Positions 13,884 to 19,695 of a stretch of 20,004 nucleotides of DNA are shown in pieces. How positions within the stretch are numbered: position 1 is the first letter of the stretch; each line of letters opens with the position of its first letter. Source of the DNA: a virus. Position numbers and translations under genes: made by a program. The notes beneath the pieces are model-generated. The model did not search any database and was not told the origin of the DNA. It saw only the letters and a list, made by a program, of their open reading frames with translations. The stretch spans positions 1 to 20,004 of IMG/VR virus record IMGVR_UViG_3300030099_004271, one strand, 5' to 3'.

Positions 13884-15111
13884 TTTTAACACCAAGTACG
13901 CTTTTGTAAACATCAGCACACCAAGTGTTGATAGAGAGGTAAAGCAAATAGACAGGGTAAGAGAAGAGTATATTCCTTTTGGGAAAGATAATCTTTTTCC
14001 TCAGTACCTAGCTGACCTTAAAAGACATTCATCTACACATCGTTCTGTTTTAGCACAGAAGACTACCTTTACAACGGGTAGTGGATTTAAGACAGAAAAC
14101 GAGTCGTTAAAAGATTTTATTGCTGATGTAAATGTTAGCGGTGAATCTTTAAAAGATGTATTCAAAAAATTAGCAGACGATTACTTTACTTATGGTAACG
14201 CTTATTTAGAAGGCGTTATGTATGAGGGGGGTATTAACTTTTACCACAAAGACGCTGCAACAGCTAGGGTAAGCAAAAATAGAAAAAGCGTTTGCTTTCA
14301 CCCTGATTGGGATAATTATAAAAAATCACCTGAAAAGAAGCAGGTAATTCCTATATACCCTAGTGTATCTAACAGCAGCTTTATCATACACTACAAAGAT
14401 TACGAAAGCACATTTAGCTTTTATGGTTTACCTGACTATGTAGCTGCTTTAGAGCATATAGCTATTGATTATGAGATAGGTAAATTTAATCACACAGCTT
14501 TTAAAAATGGATTTAGCCCTTCAGCAATAGTAACTGTAAACGGAGACTTTGGTGAAGCTGAGGCTGAAAAGTTCGTTGAAACTGCTAAGGACACGCTTAC
14601 AGGAAGCGGCAACAACTCAAAAATATTATTCCTTGTAAAGAATGGAGAAGAAAGTCGTGGTACTGATGTTCAGATTCTTAACAACAAGGAAGATGGTGAT
14701 TTCTTAGATTTACAGAAATTAACAGACCAAAACATTATTACTGCTCATAGATGGCAACCTGCCTTGAGCGGTATCGTTTCATCAGGAAAGATGAACAACA
14801 CAGGTAGTGAGATTAGAATAGCTTATGAGTTGGCTATGTCAACAGTTATTAAAGACACTACAAACATATTATTAGACCCAATCAAAAAGGTTATAAATAG
14901 AGAGCTAGGGATTGACACAGAAGACTTAAAAGTAATTTATGAGCCACCTATTTCTTTCCTTTCTGATATAGACCCAAAACAAGTTCTGACCATAAACGAG
15001 CAGAGAGCAATGCTTCATAAAGACTTTGCTGCGCTAAGTGATGGTAATATGTTACTAGCTGATAGACAGCTAATTAGAGTTGAAAAAGAAGAAACAATAA
15101 AAACAAACTAG
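13819..15111 (+). CDS. Portal protein
   Basis: The 430-residue protein has typical portal features: an N-terminal crown 'DRVREEYIPFGKDNLFPQYL', a clip/wing region 'FKKLADDYFTYGNAYLEGVM', a central 'YEIGKFNHTAFKNGFSPSAI' helix, and a 'DLQKLTDQNIITAHRWQPAL' segment. Portals form the dodecameric DNA gate of the capsid and dock terminase. The frame has an in-frame stop two codons before the ATG at 13819 and no other ATG, GTG or TTG before conserved sequence, so the start must lie within the overlap with the preceding gene. The first ~20 residues are an artificial-looking K/Q-rich string, probably because they share DNA with the upstream lysine-rich tail. A +1 frameshift from the upstream gene is the alternative. 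Confidence 0.85.
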   Translation: MQNKRKQKQKQSQLKQTQTKSSFNTKYAFVNISTPSVDREVKQIDRVREEYIPFGKDNLFPQYLADLKRHSSTHRSVLAQKTTFTTGSGFKTENESLKDFIADVNVSGESLKDVFKKLADDYFTYGNAYLEGVMYEGGINFYHKDAATARVSKNRKSVCFHPDWDNYKKSPEKKQVIPIYPSVSNSSFIIHYKDYESTFSFYGLPDYVAALEHIAIDYEIGKFNHTAFKNGFSPSAIVTVNGDFGEAEAEKFVETAKDTLTGSGNNSKILFLVKNGEESRGTDVQILNNKEDGDFLDLQKLTDQNIITAHRWQPALSGIVSSGKMNNTGSEIRIAYELAMSTVIKDTTNILLDPIKKVINRELGIDTEDLKVIYEPPISFLSDIDPKQVLTINEQRAMLHKDFAALSDGNMLLADRQLIRVEKEETIKTN

Positions 15112-15112
15112 G

Positions 15113-15640
15113 ATGGCGAATGTAAGAAATTTAAACAATCTAGTAACAGCTTCAGAGGTTGTTGCTCAAGCTTTTACAAATCAAGCTACCGACCTTGCTT
15201 TAATTTCTGACAGCATCATTGATATTGCTGAGTTGGCTCATCTAAAACCTGAGCTTGGCTTGGATATGTATGAGGAGATTAAAACTCAGAATCACAACTC
15301 TACACTAACAACAGCAAACAATACTCTACTAACAGACTTTATAAAGCCTGCTTTGTGTTGGTATGTTAGGTTTGAGGTTATGAATGAGATTCAATACAAC
15401 ACTACATCAGCAGGATTGGTGGTTAATGTTTCTGACTTTAGCACACCTGTAAATAATGAGCAGTTTAATCAGATGAAGCAAGATACATTTAGAAAAGCTC
15501 AGGTTCTTCTTGATGATATGGTTGCTTACATACAGCACGAAGACCAAACGGGATTATATCCTTTGTTCGGACATGATGGAGATAGCTCAATGCCTGACAC
15601 AGACCAAGCAACAAAAATGAACGGAATAATTTTTTACTAA
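15113..15640 (+). CDS. Putative head-tail connector/adaptor
   Basis: This 175-residue helical protein starts one base after the portal stop and ends in a TAATG junction. The pattern 'IDIAELAHLKPELGLDMYEE', then 'LLTDFIKPALCWYVRFEVMN' and 'NNEQFNQMKQDTFRKAQVLL', resembles connector proteins that sit beneath the portal ring; length and location fit. No catalytic motif is visible. The adaptor role is inferred mainly from the portal-adjacent position. Confidence 0.6.
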   Translation: MANVRNLNNLVTASEVVAQAFTNQATDLALISDSIIDIAELAHLKPELGLDMYEEIKTQNHNSTLTTANNTLLTDFIKPALCWYVRFEVMNEIQYNTTSAGLVVNVSDFSTPVNNEQFNQMKQDTFRKAQVLLDDMVAYIQHEDQTGLYPLFGHDGDSSMPDTDQATKMNGIIFY

Positions 15641-16716
15641 TGGCTACAAATTTTCCAAAGAAAGGTGATGACAAAAAGATTTCTTTACGCAATAGTGAAG
15701 AGAAGCAGTTTCCTTATGAGTTTGCTAAAAACCTAAAGGAGCAACAACCAAAGATATGGAAGGCGGGAGGTAACATTCGTGGTAACGAGGCTTTTATGCT
15801 TTGGGGTAGAGCTAGAAAAGGAGAAGACACAGAGTCAATTAGAGCTTGGATAAAAGAAAGAGAGAGTTGGGCAAAGCGTCATTTTAGAGATGGTCAAAAG
15901 TTCAAAGGTGATGTAGAGCCAAACTTATCAAATGTAGCGGGTGTAGTAGCGCAAATCAAGTGGGGTGTTATTGGAAATCTTGGCGTTCAGGGTATGAAAG
16001 ATGTTATATTAGAACTAACAAAAAAACTAGAGGGTAGAAAAGATAATATGAAAAACAATATAGACCACGACTTACACATAGAGTTTAGTCAAGAAATGAT
16101 GAAAGAGCTACACGAAAAAGGTGAGCTTGAAATGACAACTGATGAAATGGGTGAGCCAATAGTAATCAAGTTTATGTATGACGCTAAGAAAAAAGACGAC
16201 CTTATGAATGTTAGTCCGACAGTTAAGAAAGGATTAGAGGCTAAGGTTGAAGCTCACAACGAAGAGGTGAAGGACATGAAGAAAGATTGGAATCCAAGAG
16301 TAACGTATGCAAAGTTGGAAAAAGTGTTTGATAGGGGTATCGGTGCTTACCGCACAAATAGAAAATCTGTTAGACCAAATGTTAAGTCTGAGGAACAATG
16401 GGCGTACGCAAGGGTAAATTCTTTCCTTTTTGTAATGAAGAAGGGTCGTTTTCAAGGAGGCACTCACGATACCGATTTACTTCCTGAAAATCACCCAATG
16501 AAGAAGGCAATGAAAGAGACGGAAAACGCTAGAAGAAATCCTAAGTGTCCTGATGGTTGGGAGCATCAAATGCCTGATGGCTCTTGGATGTGTGGTAAAA
16601 GACATGGAGGCGGAGGCTATAAAAGTGAAGTAAATGAAAAAGAACTAATTAACTTTCTTAATATAATGAAAGATGAATTAGTAACAAAGATAAAAATAAT
16701 TAAAAAAGATAAATAA
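15640..16716 (+). CDS. Three-domain phage protein of unknown function
   Basis: The 358-residue protein has three recognisable blocks. Residues ~24-122 contain 'FPYEFAKNLKEQQPKIWKAG', 'WIKERESWAKRHFRDG' and 'GVVAQIKWGVIGNLGVQGMK', a combination I associate with proteins from many phages. Residues ~220-286 contain 'VFDRGIGAYRTNRKSVRP' and 'SEEQWAYARVNSFLFVMK', another small domain known from viruses. Residues ~300-318 contain 'CPDGWEHQMPDGSWMCG' and a glycine/histidine run, a possible metal-binding knuckle. Middle and C-terminal segments are charged. No catalytic residues can be named. It is coupled to both neighbours by TAATG junctions, so it is likely made in virion-assembly amounts. A structural, maturation or injected protein is possible; function is unknown. 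Confidence 0.6.
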   Translation: MATNFPKKGDDKKISLRNSEEKQFPYEFAKNLKEQQPKIWKAGGNIRGNEAFMLWGRARKGEDTESIRAWIKERESWAKRHFRDGQKFKGDVEPNLSNVAGVVAQIKWGVIGNLGVQGMKDVILELTKKLEGRKDNMKNNIDHDLHIEFSQEMMKELHEKGELEMTTDEMGEPIVIKFMYDAKKKDDLMNVSPTVKKGLEAKVEAHNEEVKDMKKDWNPRVTYAKLEKVFDRGIGAYRTNRKSVRPNVKSEEQWAYARVNSFLFVMKKGRFQGGTHDTDLLPENHPMKKAMKETENARRNPKCPDGWEHQMPDGSWMCGKRHGGGGYKSEVNEKELINFLNIMKDELVTKIKIIKKDK

Positions 16717-17180
16717 TGGCTTCAACAATAACAAACGCAACGCTTACTTTAACAATAACTGAGAGCCTTACACTAGGAGGGACACAGTTTGGCGGTACTA
16801 AAACTCTAGAGATAGAAAATATTAACGAGGCTTTTAAAAGAATAGTTAAGTGTGCGGCTAGTCAAACAACTACTGTTGCAACATTTAATGGTAACGCTTT
16901 TGCTGCTGACAACGCTATCGACCTAGAGGATGCAAAATATATAAGAGTAACAAATCTTGATGACACTAACTCTGTTGAGTTGGCTATCGTTGGGGCGGCA
17001 ACCTTATATCAAGTAAGACTAAATGCAGGAGAGACGCATATTTTAGGCGCACCTGATGACTTAATGTTGGCTGAGGCTGACACATCTCCTAGTTTTGGAA
17101 CTATGGCGGATATAGCAAGCATACAGGTAAATCCTGCGGGCAACGATGTAGATGTAGAAATTTTAGTAGCAAGCGCATAA
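16716..17180 (+). CDS. Small beta-rich virion protein, decoration or head-fibre-base candidate
   Basis: The 154-residue protein is dominated by short strands: 'STITNATLTLTITESLTLGG', 'FKRIVKCAASQTTTVATFNG', 'YIRVTNLDDTNSVELAI' and 'VRLNAGETHILGA'. I recall similar sequences as short structural proteins in marine phages. It is tied to the preceding gene by TAATG and starts the appendage pair with the next gene. Exact location on the virion is not known. Confidence 0.55.
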   Translation: MASTITNATLTLTITESLTLGGTQFGGTKTLEIENINEAFKRIVKCAASQTTTVATFNGNAFAADNAIDLEDAKYIRVTNLDDTNSVELAIVGAATLYQVRLNAGETHILGAPDDLMLAEADTSPSFGTMADIASIQVNPAGNDVDVEILVASA

Positions 17181-17181
17181 T

Positions 17182-17814
17182 ATGGCAAGTAACGAACATA
17201 GTAGTTTAGAGGAATCGCAACTGCATAACCCAAAGGGATTTAGCACAGCAAGTAACAATACTGTTTTGTCAAAAAATAGTAGCGGTGCTTTAACATGGAG
17301 TAGCAGAACTAGCATAAAATGTATAACGATAGGTGGCTATCATAGCTCTAGCGGGTCTGTTGGTGATTACTATGCAAAGCAATTCTCTGCTGACTTTCAC
17401 AACTTCAATCAAAATGTTGACCCTCAAGATGCCACTAACGGGACTATAAACTCAGGAAGAAAATGGGCGCACATGTATTCTGAGTTCGTTTGTCCAACAT
17501 CAGGTTCAATAGTGTCTTGGAAGATAATGCATGGTGGAACTGCTAGTGCTGATTGGGATTTAGAGCTTTACAAGCTTTCCATTACAGACGCAACAGGAAC
17601 TAATGCAGACCTTACTCAGCTTGGTTCAACCTGTCATTGCACAAACAACGCTAGCGGAAGTGCTTTTGTAGAGATTGTTGATATGAGCGTAAGCGGTACT
17701 TTAACATTTGCTGCAAATGATGTTATTATTTGCCTAGTAAGAAAGCAAACAGCAGGTTCTAAAAATATTTTTTGGAACTCAACTTTGGAAATTATATTAG
17801 ATTACGATTACTAA
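17182..17814 (+). CDS. Putative virion fibre/appendage protein
   Basis: The 210-residue protein opens with 'NEHSSLEESQLHNPKGF', a motif I associate with anchoring segments of phage fibres or head fibres. Then follows a repeat-like 'NNTVLSKNSSGALTWSS' and a C-terminal beta sandwich ('GSIVSWKIMHGGTASADWDL', 'FVEIVDMSVSGTLTFAANDV'). It is separated by one base from the preceding gene and overlaps the next start by one base (TAATG). The fibre role is inferred from the N-terminus and structure; receptor binding is a further step and not shown. Confidence 0.55.
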   Translation: MASNEHSSLEESQLHNPKGFSTASNNTVLSKNSSGALTWSSRTSIKCITIGGYHSSSGSVGDYYAKQFSADFHNFNQNVDPQDATNGTINSGRKWAHMYSEFVCPTSGSIVSWKIMHGGTASADWDLELYKLSITDATGTNADLTQLGSTCHCTNNASGSAFVEIVDMSVSGTLTFAANDVIICLVRKQTAGSKNIFWNSTLEIILDYDY

Positions 17815-17987
17815 TGAAACAGCTATTAGCACAAAACTCAGATGTATTAGGATTAAATAGTGTAACGCTATTTATATCACTTACAGAGGTAGAACAGATA
17901 TTACAGATACTATTACTATGTATCTCTATCATATATACTGCTCAACGATTTATTGACTACAAAAATGGCAAGAAAGGCAATAAGTAG
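17814..17987 (+). CDS. Small membrane protein (57 aa) at start of lysis-like cassette
   Basis: The start at 17814 overlaps the fibre stop by one base (TAATG) and is preferred to an in-frame ATG at 17772 that would run inside the fibre gene. Residues ~25-46 ('VEQILQILLLCISIIYTAQR') form one hydrophobic segment, followed by a basic tail 'DYKNGKKGNK'. Its 3' end overlaps the next small gene by 23 bases. No family is recognised; a holin-like or membrane accessory role is possible. Confidence 0.55.
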   Translation: MKQLLAQNSDVLGLNSVTLFISLTEVEQILQILLLCISIIYTAQRFIDYKNGKKGNK

Positions 17988-18090
17988 TTTTGTAGCTAAA
18001 CCAAAAGTAAAGCGTAAAGGAGTTCACTCTAAAAACTCTTCTAAAGGGCAAAAGGGTTATAAAAAGAAGTATCGAGGTCAGGGCAAATGA
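17965..18090 (+). CDS. Very basic 41-aa protein
   Basis: ATG 17965 to TGA 18088-18090 gives 41 residues: 'MARKAISSFVAKPKVKRKGV', then a lysine-, serine- and glycine-rich C-terminus 'KGYKKKYRGQGK'. Net charge is strongly positive with no acidic residues. The stop shares four bases with the next start (ATGA), and it overlaps the preceding gene by 23 bases, so it is embedded in the operon. I believe similar basic mini-proteins accompany late genes in other Bacteroidetes phages. A nucleic-acid-binding or membrane-active role is a guess. Confidence 0.6.
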   Translation: MARKAISSFVAKPKVKRKGVHSKNSSKGQKGYKKKYRGQGK

Positions 18091-18314
18091 TACAAAAAGA
18101 TTTAACTTTATCAGTAGGAAATATAATTTGGATAATAGGTATTATATTTACTATGGGTATAGCTTATAGTCAAATTGCACAACTTGATGAAGATATATTA
18201 GTCCTTGAAAAAAGACTAGAAAAAAAGATAAAAATACTAAACGAAAACGAAGACCGTATAGTAGAATTAGAAAAAGAATTAGCAACTATAAAAAAATGCA
18301 ACAATGATAGATAA
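18087..18314 (+). CDS. Small membrane protein with coiled coil, i-spanin-like candidate
   Basis: The 75-residue protein has one N-terminal membrane segment (residues ~9-29, 'VGNIIWIIGIIFTMGIAYSQ') and a charged coiled coil (residues ~31-69, leucine/isoleucine heptads in 'DILVLEKRLEKKIKILNENE'). This is the plan of an inner-membrane spanin or of a small holin-associated protein. It overlaps its neighbours by four and eleven bases. No outer-membrane lipoprotein partner was found nearby, so the spanin call is tentative. Confidence 0.55.
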   Translation: MIQKDLTLSVGNIIWIIGIIFTMGIAYSQIAQLDEDILVLEKRLEKKIKILNENEDRIVELEKELATIKKCNNDR

Positions 18315-18399
18315 GATAAAAGCAGCAGCGTGTGTATTATTACACCATGTAACATTTAAGAAGGTGTGTTTTGGTAAATGTAAATACTGTAAACTGTAA
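18304..18399 (+). CDS. Cysteine-rich 31-aa mini-protein
   Basis: ATG 18304 to TAA 18397-18399 gives 31 residues with cysteines at 10, 22, 26 and 29 ('VCFGKCKYCKL', a CxxxCxxC arrangement) plus histidines at 14 and 15. It overlaps the preceding coding end by 11 bases and its stop shares one base with the next ATG (TAATG), the same coupling used by full-size genes here. That junction is the main reason to believe it is real. The cysteine cluster could bind zinc or form disulfides; function unknown. Confidence 0.5.
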   Translation: MIDKIKAAACVLLHHVTFKKVCFGKCKYCKL

Positions 18400-18608
18400 T
18401 GGAAGAAGTATTAAAATTAGTAGAAACCTATGGTATTACATTAGTTTTATTAATAGGTAGTTGTTACGCTCTTTACAAATTTTTCATTTTCAGCATTTAC
18501 GAGGTAAAATCGCAATTTTCAAAATATCACGAGAACAACGCTAAAGATATGCAGCATATCAAAAGCAAGATAGATATTATCTTAGAGTTTATTAAGAAGA
18601 ATAGCTAA
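18399..18608 (+). CDS. Small holin-like protein (BhlA/UviB-like layout)
   Basis: The 69-residue protein has a membrane segment at residues ~12-33 ('ITLVLLIGSCYALYKFFIF') and a charged, helical C-terminus ('HENNAKDMQHIKSKIDIILE'). Length and plan match BhlA/UviB-type small holins, in which the N-terminal helix inserts into the membrane. It starts in a TAATG junction and ends one base before the putative endolysin gene. A second, different holin candidate lies at 19153, so which one sets lysis timing is not known. Confidence 0.5.
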   Translation: MEEVLKLVETYGITLVLLIGSCYALYKFFIFSIYEVKSQFSKYHENNAKDMQHIKSKIDIILEFIKKNS

Positions 18609-18609
18609 T

Positions 18610-19089
18610 ATGGATTTATTGGTATTAAGATTTAGCAGTCAAAAAGATTCAACAAACGGTCTGCTATTTCAAAAAACTGAAAGCTTCGGTCTTCAATTTC
18701 TATGCTACACATTAGAAGATGAGTTTAGGGCGTTGAAGGTTAGAGGCGAAACTAGAATACCTGCGGGTATATACGATATTAAATTTAGAAAAGAAGGTGG
18801 ATTTCATAATAAATACAGCAAGCGTTTTGCCGATATTCATAAGGGAATGTTGCAAGTTATGGATGTGCCTAATTTTGATTATATTTTGTTGCATTGTGGT
18901 AACACTGACGAGCATAGCTCAGGGTGTTTACTCTTGGGCGACTCGCAAGAAAATAATGTTATCATCAAAGATGGATTTATAGGTAAGTCAACAAATGCTT
19001 ACAAAAGAGTTTATCCGCTTATTGCAAAAGAACTAGAATTAGGTAATAAGGTAACTATTGAATATAAAGACTTTGATAAACAATTTTAA
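18610..19089 (+). CDS. DUF5675-type protein, putative lysis enzyme
   Basis: The 159-residue protein appears to be a member of DUF5675, small proteins frequent in phages and Bacteroidetes. Features seen: 'FLCYTLEDEFRALKVRGETR' followed by 'IPAGIYDIKFR', a charged central segment, and 'YILLHCGNTDEHSSGCLLLG' with H95, C96, G97 and a terminal S104-G105-C106. The H-x-G...S-x-G-C pattern recalls the active site of YkuD-type L,D-transpeptidases (HxG and SxGC with a nucleophilic cysteine), though the fold is not established. It sits between two holin candidates, where phages normally place the endolysin, and no classical lysozyme, amidase or peptidase occurs in the window. The enzyme role is inference; a non-enzymatic cell-wall-binding role is the alternative. 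Confidence 0.65.
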   Translation: MDLLVLRFSSQKDSTNGLLFQKTESFGLQFLCYTLEDEFRALKVRGETRIPAGIYDIKFRKEGGFHNKYSKRFADIHKGMLQVMDVPNFDYILLHCGNTDEHSSGCLLLGDSQENNVIIKDGFIGKSTNAYKRVYPLIAKELELGNKVTIEYKDFDKQF

Positions 19090-19115
19090 GGGTTTCTAAA
19101 GGGTTTATGAACCCT
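19088..19115 (+). other. AAGGGTTT direct repeat plus GGGTT/AACCC hairpin between endolysin-like and holin genes
   Basis: AAGGGTTT occurs at 19088-19095 and 19099-19106, 11 bases apart. The second copy forms a perfect 6-bp hairpin, AGGGTT (19100-19105) with AACCCT (19110-19115) and a TATG loop. No uridine tract follows, so it is not an intrinsic terminator; it may stabilise or process the lysis message. Confidence 0.45.
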
Positions 19116-19152
19116 ATATAATAAAGCTAAAGATAAAGTAAAAGATAAGGAT

Positions 19153-19542
19153 ATGAGTATTTTAGGTAAAATATTTAGTAGTGGTGCTAAAGATTTAGTT
19201 GAAAGCGTTGGAACTGCTATTGATAAAATTCACACCTCAGCAGAGGAAAAGGAATTGATAAAAAGCGAAATAGAAAAGAAGATACTAGATTACGATTACA
19301 ATATTCAAAAGGAAGTTACTAAGCGTTGGGAAGCTGATATGCAGGGTAATTGGTTGACAAAATCAATTAGACCTCTTACACTAGCGTTCCTAATGGTTGT
19401 TCTTACTGTATTTACATTAGTTGATTTTGGATATGTAAACATCAGTATATCAGACTCTTGGATTGACCTTTGGCAAATTTTAGCCATTACCTGCTTTGGT
19501 GCATACTTCGGAGGAAGGTCTGTTGAAAAAATTAAAAGATAA
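19153..19542 (+). CDS. Holin of the 3TM/GTA-holin-like type
   Basis: The 129-residue protein has an N-terminal amphipathic region, a charged helix 'EEKELIKSEIEKKI', the motif 'KRWEADMQGNWLTKSIRPLT' and two membrane segments at residues ~74-95 and ~104-121, then 'GGRSVEKIKR'. The 'RWEADM...WL.K.IRPLTL' motif with two close membrane helices is the signature of GTA-type 3TM holins. It lies 63 bases after the putative endolysin; the gap contains a hairpin and repeated TAAAG/AAAGATAA purine-rich stretches, and an AAGGAT just before the ATG. It is the last gene before the 153-base intergenic region. Holin function is likely from family and location. Confidence 0.75.
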   Translation: MSILGKIFSSGAKDLVESVGTAIDKIHTSAEEKELIKSEIEKKILDYDYNIQKEVTKRWEADMQGNWLTKSIRPLTLAFLMVVLTVFTLVDFGYVNISISDSWIDLWQILAITCFGAYFGGRSVEKIKR

Positions 19543-19548
19543 TAAACA

Positions 19549-19575
19549 TTTGCTTAACTATAAATTATATATTTG
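19549..19575 (+). promoter_or_regulatory. Promoter candidate TTTG ... TATATTTG after the holin gene
   Basis: TTTG at 19549-19552 and TATATTTG at 19568-19575 (perfect TAnnTTTG) lie in a non-coding region right after the holin stop. The spacer is 15 bases, slightly shorter than the usual 17-23. Transcription would start around 19580. Confidence 0.5.
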
Positions 19576-19579
19576 CTGC

Positions 19580-19661
19580 CTCATAGTATTTAACCCACTC
19601 GGGTTATCATTGTTTTTAGGTTAACAAAAAAACGAGATTTCTGTTGGATTTCTCGTTTTTT
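19580..19661 (+). ncRNA. Possible ~80-nt small RNA or transcription attenuator leader
   Basis: A promoter-like box (19568-19575) is followed by a perfect hairpin TAACCC-ACTC-GGGTTA (19591-19606) and by an intrinsic terminator ending at 19661, with no open reading frame of note between. The product would be about 80 bases and would stop before the phosphoesterase gene. TTAACC at 19590-19595 can instead pair with GGTTAA at 19619-19624, a mutually exclusive fold. Boundaries are inferred. Confidence 0.3.
19627..19661 (+). terminator. Intrinsic terminator, bidirectional type
   Basis: AAAAAACGAGA (19627-19637) pairs with TCTCGTTTTTT (19651-19661): 11 bp, 13-base loop, with the T-run forming the 3' arm. 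It would end transcripts coming from the lysis genes or from the upstream promoter-like box. The remaining gap to the next start (34 bases) holds only a weak ATATATTG promoter-like match at 19665-19672. Confidence 0.8.
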
Positions 19662-19695
19662 ATTATATATTGCCCCCATCCAATACAGAACTATT

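Noticed and set aside
17772-17987. ATG 17772 as start of the small membrane protein
   Set aside because: It would run 42 bases inside the fibre gene; ATG 17814 forms the TAATG junction used throughout the window.
18797-18982. Hydrophobic 61-codon + frame inside the endolysin-like gene, possible embedded holin
   Set aside because: It has membrane-like residues, but no coupling or leader supports it and the host gene explains the sequence; retained only as a shadow.
19591-19606. TAACCC/GGGTTA hairpin as part of a tRNA
   Set aside because: No acceptor, D, or T-arm pattern could be built around it and no anticodon stem of the right length.
19664-19672. TATATATTG as promoter of the phosphoesterase
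   Set aside because: It deviates from TAnnTTTG in its first bases and lies just after the terminator; the fit is too weak to list as a promoter.
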